A stretch of 6,684 bases of DNA, from assembly GCA_021791295.1 (NCBI GenBank), contig JAJYWW010000004.1, positions 1 to 6,684 on the forward strand, in the 5' to 3' direction. Below the pieces are notes generated by a model. It was not told the origin of the DNA and did no database searches. It saw only the letters and a program-made list of their open reading frames with translations. This DNA is from a bacterium. Its GTDB lineage: Bacteria; SZUA-79; Acidulodesulfobacterales; Acidulodesulfobacteraceae. Every line of letters starts with the position of its first letter. Position 1 is the first letter of the stretch. This document shows, one piece after another, positions 1-5,557 of this stretch. The position numbers and the translations under genes are program-made.

Positions 1-1024
1 CGCCGAGTTTATGCGCCGCTTCAAGAGGCCAATAAGGATTGCGGAGCAGTTCCCTGCCGAGAGCTACCATATCGGCAGTTCCGGAACTTAATATGAAATC
101 GGCAAATTCCGGTTTCGTAATAAGTCCCACGCCCGAAACGGGAATACCGGCTTTTTCTCTTATCTCTTTTGCGAACCCAAGCTGATAGCCGAAATATATA
201 TTCATTTTTGCTTTTGGAGACGTTCCGCCTGAAGAACAGTCTATTAAAGATACCCCCGCTTTTTTTAACATTTTTGCTAAAGCTATGGACGATTCTATAT
301 CGAAACCGCCCTCTACCCAATCGACTGCGGAAATTCTTACCAATATAGGTTTATTTTTCAGCCGGCTTTCGGATTTTATAGCGCTTATAATTTCCAGCAG
401 GAGCCTTGCTCTGTTTTCTAAACTGCCGCCGTATTTATCGGTTCTTTTATTGGAAATAGGCGACAAAAATTCGTTTATTAAATAACCGTGGGCGGCATGT
501 ATTTCCAATACGTCGAATCCCGCCTTATCGGCATTTTTTGCCCCGTTTGCGAAATCATTTATGACCTTTTCGATGTCGTTCTCATTCATCTCTTTCGGAA
601 CGGGATAACCTTCGTCGAAAGGAACGGAACTGGGAGCAAGAACCTGCCAGCCGCCTTCGCCGGGTTTTAAGGGATTGTCTCCAAGCCACGGAGCATTAGT
701 AGATGCTTTTCTTCCCGCATGCGCCAGCTGTATTCCCATTACTGACCCGCAGGATTTACAAAATTCTACGACGGGCTTAAAAGCCTCGGCCTGCTTTTCG
801 TTCCATATTCCTGCATCGTAAGGGCTGATTCTTCCTTCGGGACTGACGCCGGTAGCTTCGACCATGATAAGTCCGACGCCGCCTACCGCTCTTGCCCCTA
901 AATGCGCCGTATGAAAAGCGCCTACAACGCCGTCGACCGCGGAATACATGCACATGGGTGCCATCATTATTCTATTTTTAATCTTTATTCCGCCTATCTC
1001 AATCGGTTCAAAAAGCATTCTCAT
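1..1024 (-). CDS. Old yellow enzyme family NADH:flavin oxidoreductase (XenA/YqjM type), 3' end cut by window edge
   Basis: This is an FMN-dependent TIM-barrel ene-reductase. The family uses NAD(P)H to reduce activated C=C bonds or nitro/xenobiotic electrophiles in the cytoplasm. I translated the minus strand by hand; 341 codons are visible and the frame stays open at position 1. Residues 22-28 read APMCMYS, with Cys25 and Tyr27 matching the redox-tuning Cys and Tyr of XenA/YqjM. GIQLAHAGRKAS lies at 97-108. HAAHGYLINEFLSP at 176-189 carries the His176/His179 substrate-binding pair and Tyr181. RTDKYGGSLENR lies at 194-205 and GRELLRNPYW, part of the C-terminal FMN phosphate region, at 323-332. 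Residues 109-128 form a loop like that of XenA and absent from YqjM. Probably only some 15-25 C-terminal residues are missing. The start at 1024 is chosen because a G-rich Shine-Dalgarno sequence lies 6 nt upstream; ATG at 1018 is an alternative. It is divergent from ispF. The physiological substrate cannot be told from sequence. Confidence 0.95.
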   Translation of the reverse strand, partial: MRMLFEPIEIGGIKIKNRIMMAPMCMYSAVDGVVGAFHTAHLGARAVGGVGLIMVEATGVSPEGRISPYDAGIWNEKQAEAFKPVVEFCKSCGSVMGIQLAHAGRKASTNAPWLGDNPLKPGEGGWQVLAPSSVPFDEGYPVPKEMNENDIEKVINDFANGAKNADKAGFDVLEIHAAHGYLINEFLSPISNKRTDKYGGSLENRARLLLEIISAIKSESRLKNKPILVRISAVDWVEGGFDIESSIALAKMLKKAGVSLIDCSSGGTSPKAKMNIYFGYQLGFAKEIREKAGIPVSGVGLITKPEFADFILSSGTADMVALGRELLRNPYWPLEAAHKLG

Positions 1025-1030
1025 AATAAT

Positions 1031-1038
1031 CCCCCCTC
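1031..1038 (-). promoter_or_regulatory. Shine-Dalgarno sequence of the old yellow enzyme gene
   Basis: On the minus strand the bases read GAGGGGGG, followed by ATTATT and then ATG at 1024. The 6-nt spacing and purine run favour this start over the in-frame ATG two codons later. It is one of only two strong Shine-Dalgarno sequences in the window; the other belongs to carD. Confidence 0.75.
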
Positions 1039-1048
1039 TTATTTAATT

Positions 1049-1103
1049 ATTACCGATAATCGATTATTTATTACCGATAATCGATTATTTATTACCGATT
1101 ATC
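1049..1103. repeat. 21-bp-period palindromic repeat array, candidate operator of the oxidoreductase gene
   Basis: Two perfect 21-bp copies (1049-1069 and 1070-1090) begin ATTACCGATAATCGATTATT, and a third copy starts at 1091 but diverges after ATTACCGAT. Each full copy contains the 12-bp perfect palindrome ATAATCGATTAT (1056-1067 and 1077-1088). The half-site GATAATCG occurs at 1055-1062 and 1076-1083, and inverted, as CGATTATC, at 1096-1103. A 21-bp period is about two helical turns, so protein bound to each copy would face the same side of the DNA. The array starts 25 bp upstream of the oxidoreductase ATG. I infer a site for a dimeric repressor or activator that binds cooperatively; I cannot name the regulator family. 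Confidence 0.7.
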
Positions 1104-1109
1104 ATTGTT

Positions 1110-1115
1110 ATTATA
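1110..1115 (-). promoter_or_regulatory. Possible -10 element for the oxidoreductase gene
   Basis: On the minus strand these bases read TATAAT. Transcription would start near 1103, which would put the whole repeat array just downstream of the start site, where a bound repressor could block polymerase. No convincing -35 hexamer is seen 16-18 bp upstream, and the region is AT-rich enough for chance matches, so this is weak. Confidence 0.25.
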
Positions 1116-1216
1116 ATTATCGTTACTTTACCTTAATCCGCCTCTAGAAATTTTTATATTATTTTTCTCCTTCTTTATATTATGTATTATATCACATTGA
1201 ACGCCCGCACAGCCAA

Positions 1217-1244
1217 AAAATATTCCGTTAAAAATATTCCGTTA
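1217..1244. repeat. 14-bp tandem direct repeat upstream of ispF
   Basis: AAAATATTCCGTTA occurs twice back to back without mismatch, at 1217-1230 and 1231-1244. The second copy ends 15 bp before the ispF -10 element, so the pair covers the -35 region and the DNA just upstream of it. No good -35 hexamer is visible there, and extended -10 promoters often rely on activators. An activator site is a reasonable inference, but a chance or replication-slippage duplication is also possible. Confidence 0.5.
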
Positions 1245-1256
1245 AGTAAGCAGTTG

Positions 1257-1265
1257 TGCTATAAT
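1257..1265 (+). promoter_or_regulatory. Extended -10 promoter element of ispF-ispD
   Basis: TGCTATAAT matches the extended -10 consensus TGnTATAAT exactly. The hexamer TATAAT (1260-1265) ends only 6 nt before the ispF ATG at 1272, so initiation at the usual distance would fall on or next to the A of the start codon. No Shine-Dalgarno sequence lies before that ATG. Both facts point to a leaderless mRNA. The -35 region is poor (TTCCGT at 17-bp spacing). Confidence 0.55.
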
Positions 1266-1271
1266 GATTTT

Positions 1272-1787
1272 ATGATAAACGACAGTTTTAGAATAGGAAG
1301 CGGCTACGATATACATAAATTTTTAGAATTTACGCTTTTTGAAAATGCCGCAAAAAAATTATATCTCGGCGGCGTGCCTATAGAAGAACATGTAGGGGTC
1401 GAAGCTCATTCCGACGGCGACGTCGTGCTTCATTCTCTTACGGATGCCCTGCTTGGAGCCTTATCGCTTCCCGATATAGGCGTTTTATATCCCGACAACC
1501 TAAAATCAACGAAAGGAATAAGCAGCATAGAGATAATAAATTATGCATACGGTTTGGTTAAAGAAAAAGGTTACGGTTTGGTTAACGCTGATATTACTAT
1601 CGTAACGCAGACCCCTAAAATTTCTCCTTATAAAGAGGCGATGATAAGCTCGGTATCAGCCGCTTTAAACGTCGATAAATCGCGTATAAACATTAAAGGC
1701 AAGACTAAAGAAGGGCTTGACTCGGTGGGAAAACAAAAAGCCATAGAATGTTTCACCGTCTGTCTTTTGTCTAAGGGATTAAAATGA
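1272..1787 (+). CDS. ispF: 2-C-methyl-D-erythritol 2,4-cyclodiphosphate synthase
   Basis: IspF cyclises CDP-methylerythritol 2-phosphate to MEcPP, releasing CMP, in the non-mevalonate isoprenoid pathway. It acts as a cytoplasmic, metal-dependent trimer. The protein has 171 residues, slightly above the usual 155-160 because of an insert after GYDIHKF. Zinc ligands are visible as Asp13 and His15 in GSGYDIH and His54 in AHSDGDVVLHSLTDALLGA (45-63). The IGVLYPD segment and the C-terminal TKEGLDSVGKQKAIE segment, which contains the CDP-binding loop, are present. The frame is open upstream to an ATG at 1182, but those 30 extra residues resemble nothing in the family and would cover the promoter, so I start at 1272, where the family homology begins. 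It overlaps ispD by 4 bp (ATGA), which implies translational coupling. ispF preceding ispD is the reverse of the common order. Confidence 0.96.
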   Translation: MINDSFRIGSGYDIHKFLEFTLFENAAKKLYLGGVPIEEHVGVEAHSDGDVVLHSLTDALLGALSLPDIGVLYPDNLKSTKGISSIEIINYAYGLVKEKGYGLVNADITIVTQTPKISPYKEAMISSVSAALNVDKSRINIKGKTKEGLDSVGKQKAIECFTVCLLSKGLK

Positions 1788-2584
1788 AAATATATTCTGT
1801 ATTGCTTGCCGCAGGGACGGGTTCGCGTACAGGTTTTGCCCTGCCTAAACAGCTTATAAAAATAAAGGATAAAGAAATTGTTCTTCACAGTCTCGATATT
1901 TTTTTAAATTCTAAAATTAATTTCGACGCAATTATAATAACGGTTCCTCCTCCGCAAATTTACGATTTTAACTGGAACGCTTTTTTCGGCAATAATCTTT
2001 CTGAAGAAAAAAGCAAAAAATTGAAAATAGTAACCGGCGGAAAATCCCGTCAAGAATCCGTATATAATGCGATAAAATATATAGAAAATACATATATAAA
2101 AGCGGATGCGTCCGGAGAAAATTCGGAAAATACCGCCAAAAATACCGCCGTATTTATCCACGATTCTGCAAGACCTTTCGTAACCGATAAAGAGTTAAAT
2201 CTGCTGTTAGATAAAACTGCGGAATATGGAGCGGCGTTCTTATGTTCCGGCGTTACGGAAACCATAAAAGAAATTCAAGGCGGCAAAAATAAAATTGCGG
2301 AAACGGCGGCAAATAAAGCAGACGCCGTTAATCTTAAAACTCTTTTAAGAGACAGCCTTATATCCGCCAAAACTCCGCAGACGTTTAAGTTTGATATTAT
2401 AAAAAAAGCCGTTTATAAAGCTGAGGAAGAAAATTATATTTCGACAGACGACGTATCTTTAGTCGAAAACTTAGGTTTGCCGGTGTTCCCCGTACAATCT
2501 ACCGATTTAAACATAAAAATAACGTCGGCATTGGACGTTGAAATAGCCGAAATGTTTTTTAAAAAATTTCATAAAACATCTTAA
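1784..2584 (+). CDS. ispD: 2-C-methyl-D-erythritol 4-phosphate cytidylyltransferase
   Basis: IspD transfers CMP from CTP to methylerythritol 4-phosphate, the third step of the MEP pathway. Family motifs appear in order: LLAAGTGSRTG at 7-17, with PKQ at 21-23, forms the CTP loop with Arg15 and Lys22; GGKSRQESVYNAI is at 85-97; IHDSARPFV is at 125-133; TPQTF is at 197-201; STDDVSLVE is at 220-228; and LNIKIT is at 242-247. By alignment from memory, Arg189 and Lys245 match E. coli Arg157 and Lys213, which contact the substrate. At 266 residues it is about 35 longer than typical, owing to Asn/Ala/Lys-rich inserts near 103-122 and 165-184. The first insert looks like an expansion of a short NTA-containing unit. 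AAGGGA at 1773-1778, inside ispF, serves as a Shine-Dalgarno sequence 5 nt before the ATG. It converges on the PIN-TRAM gene with 139 bp between them. Confidence 0.96.
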   Translation: MKIYSVLLAAGTGSRTGFALPKQLIKIKDKEIVLHSLDIFLNSKINFDAIIITVPPPQIYDFNWNAFFGNNLSEEKSKKLKIVTGGKSRQESVYNAIKYIENTYIKADASGENSENTAKNTAVFIHDSARPFVTDKELNLLLDKTAEYGAAFLCSGVTETIKEIQGGKNKIAETAANKADAVNLKTLLRDSLISAKTPQTFKFDIIKKAVYKAEEENYISTDDVSLVENLGLPVFPVQSTDLNIKITSALDVEIAEMFFKKFHKTS

Positions 2585-2723
2585 ATGCATCTTAAATTTT
2601 TAATCGGCTAAACCGCAAACGCAGGCAAGATAATATGCAGGGCGGGGCAAAATTTTTCTATTCAAGCCGCTAATCGAAAAAGTAATTTCGTCCCGTTATT
2701 ATACATATTTTACATATTATACG

Positions 2724-3830
2724 TTATACGGCCGCATGCTCTTTTTCGCTGTTTATTTTAGTAAATATCATTCTGCCGCTCGAAGTTTGAAGCACGCTCG
2801 TCACGACGACTTCTAACTCCGAACCGACTAATTTCATGGCATCTTCTACTATTACCATAGTTCCGTCGTCCATATATGCTATACCCTGATTTTTTTCTCT
2901 GCCCTCTTTTGTAATCAAGACGGTCATGGTTTCGCCCGGCAAAAGAATAGGTCTTAGCGCTTTAACTAAATCGTTTATGTTTAAAACCCTTATATTCCTG
3001 ACCTGCGCAACTTTATTAAGGTTAAAATCCGTCGTAATAATCTTGCCGTTATTTTCTTTTGCAAAAGCGATTAATTTTGCGTCTACTTCTTTGATATTAG
3101 GATAATCTACGTCGGTAAACTTTATATTTATATTTTTATCTTCCCTGAGTTCTTTAAGTATGTCCAATCCTCTCCTGCCCTTAATTCTTTTCAGCGGATC
3201 CTGGGAATCGGCTATATGTTGAAGTTCGTGTAAAACAAACGACGGAATAACGAAAGTTCCGTCGATAAAACCTGTCTTAGATACGTCTAATATTCTTCCG
3301 TCTATTAAAGAGCTGGTATCTATAACTTTATAATTGCGGCACTGTTCGGAATCTTCGGCTTTAATTCCAGAAAGATTAGCGGCATTCATTCCTTGCCCAA
3401 ACTGATTCTGCCCTCCGACCGGGGCGTTTCCGCCCTGTATCCTCATACCGACCGAAAAATCGTCGCTAACCCTGAGTCCTATAATTAATCCCAGATAACC
3501 CGCAACGAAATTCACGAAAGCATATGTAATATAACCAAGATCCGAACCGGTAAAAAAAGATTTAAAAAGCTGGTACGTAATATAATTGATTATAAAAAGC
3601 CCGATAAAAAGCCCTATTCCTCCGGTAAGTATTTTTTTGGTAGAAATAGATTCCATGCTTTTTTCGACGGATATAACAATAAAGCCTATAGTAAAACCGA
3701 ACAGCAACCCTACGTATGATAAAAAATCGTTATGCCAGTATTCTTTTCCGATTAAAAAACCAAGAACGGCCGAAATAAGAACAAGCGATATTCTTATAAA
3801 AAGAATAGGTTTTTTATTAAAAATTTTCAT
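2724..3830 (-). CDS. Membrane-anchored PIN-TRAM domain protein (YacL-like)
   Basis: The 368-residue protein has three parts. Four hydrophobic helices lie at about 10-27, 38-54, 67-89 and 99-119. A Gly/Asn/Gln-rich linker occupies about 131-155. A PIN domain spans about 167-290. It contains VIDTSSLIDGRI with Asp171, LHELQHIADS with Glu202, KGRRGLDIL, VDAKLIAFA with Asp250, and IITTDFNLNK with Asp268. These four acidic residues fit the metal-binding set of PIN nucleases, so catalysis is plausible. A C-terminal TRAM domain, a likely RNA-binding beta barrel, covers about 295-358 (LLPGETMTVLI through GRMIFTKI). The architecture matches the YacL family, whose role is poorly known; an RNase or RNA-binding function at the membrane is inferred. 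The gene follows carD by 57 bp. No Shine-Dalgarno sequence is seen. A minus-strand TATAAT ends 4 bp before the ATG but may be chance in this AT-rich gap. Confidence 0.9.
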   Translation of the reverse strand: MKIFNKKPILFIRISLVLISAVLGFLIGKEYWHNDFLSYVGLLFGFTIGFIVISVEKSMESISTKKILTGGIGLFIGLFIINYITYQLFKSFFTGSDLGYITYAFVNFVAGYLGLIIGLRVSDDFSVGMRIQGGNAPVGGQNQFGQGMNAANLSGIKAEDSEQCRNYKVIDTSSLIDGRILDVSKTGFIDGTFVIPSFVLHELQHIADSQDPLKRIKGRRGLDILKELREDKNINIKFTDVDYPNIKEVDAKLIAFAKENNGKIITTDFNLNKVAQVRNIRVLNINDLVKALRPILLPGETMTVLITKEGREKNQGIAYMDDGTMVIVEDAMKLVGSELEVVVTSVLQTSSGRMIFTKINSEKEHAAV

Positions 3831-3887
3831 CTATATTATAAAATGATAAATATTATAAATACTATAAATATATGTTTAAATTAAAAT

Positions 3888-4415
3888 TTATGCATCTAAT
3901 TTCAAACTTTGAGATGTTTCGGTTTTTTTAATAAATATTTTTTTTATTTTCTCTTCAACGAATGTTTCGGACATGTTCATAACGGTAGAAATCTCTTTTG
4001 TTATTAAATGTTTTGCTTTTTCAAACATTTTCTTTTCGGCGAAGGACAATTCCTTTTCGCATTTTAAAGTATATAAATCCCTCAGGACTTCGGCAACTTC
4101 AAAAAGACATGAAGAGCATAATTTTATATTGTATCCGTTAAATCTTTTATTCCAGGATTCTTTTTTTGCGAAAGGTTTTTTTTCGGATTTCTCCTCAAGA
4201 ACGTCGAAAACCTTCTGTATCTCGTTCTCTTTAATTAAAAGACGAAGACCGACTTCAGCCTCGTTTTTTACCGGTATCATAATTTTCGCGTTGTTTTCTA
4301 AAACCCTGATATTGTAAAAAGAGATTTCCACGGAACCTATCGTTTTTTTAGCAATAGATTCTACGGTACAGACTCCGTACCCCGGATAGAATACAAATTC
4401 GTTTAAGTTAAACAT
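3888..4415 (-). CDS. carD: CarD/CdnL family RNA polymerase-binding transcription regulator
   Basis: CarD/CdnL proteins bind the RNA polymerase beta subunit and stabilise the open complex at many promoters, notably rRNA promoters. The N-terminal Tudor-like RNAP-interaction domain (about 1-65) shows FVFYPGYGVCTVESI, an FYNIRVLE strand and MIPVKNEAEVGLRLLI. The helical C-terminal domain (about 75-165) has ESWNKRFNGY, with Trp88 in the position of the conserved tryptophan that wedges into DNA, then FEVAEVLRDL and EKELSFAEKKMFEKAKHL. Its 175 residues are normal for the stand-alone family and rule out the TRCF/Mfd helicase. An unusual point is KLCSSC at 98-103, a CxxC where my memory of the family gives Lys/Ser/Gly residues. 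It has the best Shine-Dalgarno sequence in the window and lies 56 bp after mqnE. Confidence 0.93.
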   Translation of the reverse strand: MFNLNEFVFYPGYGVCTVESIAKKTIGSVEISFYNIRVLENNAKIMIPVKNEAEVGLRLLIKENEIQKVFDVLEEKSEKKPFAKKESWNKRFNGYNIKLCSSCLFEVAEVLRDLYTLKCEKELSFAEKKMFEKAKHLITKEISTVMNMSETFVEEKIKKIFIKKTETSQSLKLDA

Positions 4416-4421
4416 TTTTAG

Positions 4422-4428
4422 CCTCCTT
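4422..4428 (-). promoter_or_regulatory. Shine-Dalgarno sequence of carD
   Basis: The minus strand reads AAGGAGG, a perfect anti-16S match, 6 nt before the ATG at 4415. It contrasts with the lack of such a site at ispF, the PIN-TRAM gene and ubiX, and implies strong translation of carD. The rest of the 56-bp mqnE-carD gap is almost pure A+T; it holds no convincing promoter or terminator. Confidence 0.85.
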
Positions 4429-4471
4429 AAACTTTTTAAAACATTAATTTAAATTATTATTAATTATTCCG

Positions 4472-5557
4472 TTAATTATAAGCTATATTATAAGCCGTGT
4501 CTCTTTCTACGGGTATCTTGCCCGTTTCGGTTATTATTTTTTTTAAATTTTTTACGCTGAGGCCGGAGGGCTGAGAAGAACCGGCGTTATGAGATATTTT
4601 TTCCTCTATAAGAGTTCCGTCGAAGTCGTCGGCGCCGAAAGAAAGCGATACCTGCGCAAGATTAATGCCGAGATTTACGAAAAAAGTTTTTATATGTTTA
4701 AAATTATCTAAAAAAAGACGGGCAATCGCAATAACTTTAAGGTCGTCGTACCCGGAAGTAAGCGATGAATTTTTGACCGCGGTGTTTTTCGGCTGGAATG
4801 CAAACGGTATGAAAGATTTAAATCCATGGGATTCGTCCTGTGCGTTTCTTATATCGTTTAAGTGGTTTACTCTGTCGGCGTAACTTTCTTTTACGCCGTA
4901 AAGCATTGATGCGTTTGAACCTATTCCTATTTTATGCGCCGCTTTATGAATATAAATCCATCTCTCGCCGCTGATTTTATTGGGACAAAGTTTATTTCTG
5001 ACGGCAGGATTAAAAATTTCGGCTCCGCCTCCCGGAAGACTGTTTAAACCTCTCTCTTTTAAATCGTATAATACTGTTTCTACCGGTAAACCTGAAATTT
5101 TAGACAAATAGTCTATTTCAACGGCGGTAAAAGCCTGAATCATAAGAGAAGGAAATTCTTTTTTTATTCTGCTAATCATGTCTAAATAAAATCCGTAAGG
5201 CAGCGACGGATGAAGACCGCCTACTATATGAACTTCTTTAAAGTTATTCAATTTGTGATGTTTTCCTATATATTCTATTATCTCGTCTATGCCCATAGAA
5301 TATGCGTCGCTTTCTTTCCCTTTTCTGTAAAAGGCGCAAAATGCGCATTTGTTTATACATATATTGGTATAGTTAACATGGATATTAACTATATAATAAA
5401 CGCTGCTTCCGTTAATTTTATTATTCTTATAGTTTGCAAGTTCTCCTATGGAAAGCAGGTCTTTAGATTCGAATAAAAACAGGGCGTCTTCAACCGTAAG
5501 CCTCACATTATTATAAACTTTTTCCCTGATTAAATCAAAATTTTTATTTTTCATCAT
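4472..5557 (-). CDS. mqnE: Aminofutalosine synthase, radical SAM (MqnE)
   Basis: MqnE joins 3-[(1-carboxyvinyl)oxy]benzoate to the adenosyl part of SAM, giving 6-amino-6-deoxyfutalosine and CO2, the second committed step of futalosine menaquinone synthesis. The 361-residue protein has a CX3CX2C cluster motif (Cys67, Cys71, Cys74 in NICINKCAFCAFYR), VGGLHP at 112-117, LPGGGAE at 174-180, SNASMLYG at 214-221, FIPFAFQP at 249-256, and the ARLFLDNFKHIK and GADDFDGTLIEEKISHNAG blocks near 279-326. The last block and the ending PVERDT favour MqnE over its paralogue MqnC. Val222 follows MLYG where I recall a histidine in most relatives. The last residues, AYNIAYN, come from a 12-bp duplication. The start at 5557 overlaps ubiX by 14 bp; ATG at 5554 is equally possible. 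The only purine-rich stretch, GGGAAGG, lies 14 nt upstream, so translation is probably coupled to ubiX. Confidence 0.93.
   Translation of the reverse strand: MMKNKNFDLIREKVYNNVRLTVEDALFLFESKDLLSIGELANYKNNKINGSSVYYIVNIHVNYTNICINKCAFCAFYRKGKESDAYSMGIDEIIEYIGKHHKLNNFKEVHIVGGLHPSLPYGFYLDMISRIKKEFPSLMIQAFTAVEIDYLSKISGLPVETVLYDLKERGLNSLPGGGAEIFNPAVRNKLCPNKISGERWIYIHKAAHKIGIGSNASMLYGVKESYADRVNHLNDIRNAQDESHGFKSFIPFAFQPKNTAVKNSSLTSGYDDLKVIAIARLFLDNFKHIKTFFVNLGINLAQVSLSFGADDFDGTLIEEKISHNAGSSQPSGLSVKNLKKIITETGKIPVERDTAYNIAYN
4475..4495. repeat. Short 12-bp-period duplication at the 3' end of mqnE
   Basis: ATTATAAGC occurs at 4475-4483 and again at 4487-4495. On the coding strand this is GCTTATAAT, ATA, GCTTATAAT, followed directly by the stop codon. 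It encodes the repeated tail AYN-I-AYN, where relatives usually end after one such triplet (ERDTLYN, from memory). A small slippage duplication that added four codons without shifting the frame explains it. Confidence 0.6.

Noticed and set aside
21..320. Minus-strand 99-codon frame within the oxidoreductase region
   Set aside because: It is a different frame from the conserved old yellow enzyme reading frame, which is continuous through the same bases to the window edge, and it has no recognisable domain.
902..1147. Plus-strand open frame crossing the start of the oxidoreductase gene and the repeat array
   Set aside because: It is antisense to a clearly conserved gene, and its repeated peptide is only the translation of the 21-bp DNA repeat.
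1182..1271. An upstream in-frame ATG giving ispF a 30-residue N-terminal extension
   Set aside because: The extension has no family similarity, no Shine-Dalgarno sequence, and would run through the 14-bp repeat and the extended -10 element; homology begins just after the ATG at 1272.
2577..2597. 10-bp direct repeat CATCTTAAAT across the ispD stop codon (2577-2586 and 2588-2597)
   Set aside because: Short, AT-rich and next to no gene start; chance or slippage is enough to explain it.
2585..2723. Bidirectional terminator between ispD and the PIN-TRAM gene
   Set aside because: Only weak pairings are seen: CGAAA/TTTCG (2675-2690), and an imperfect 7-bp match between ATCGGCT and AGCCGCT. Neither has a GC-rich stem followed by a U-run, so I do not call a terminator.
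3831..3887. Promoter in the carD to PIN-TRAM gap, based on a minus-strand TATAAT 4 bp before the ATG
   Set aside because: The gap is almost entirely A+T with several TATAA-like words, no TG extension and no -35 match, so this TATAAT has little evidential weight.
4472..5557. MqnC (cyclic dehypoxanthine futalosine synthase) as an alternative identity for the radical SAM gene
   Set aside because: The NICINKCAFCAFYR, SNASMLYG, GADDFDGTLIEEKISHNAG and PVERDT blocks match MqnE better than MqnC as I know the two families.
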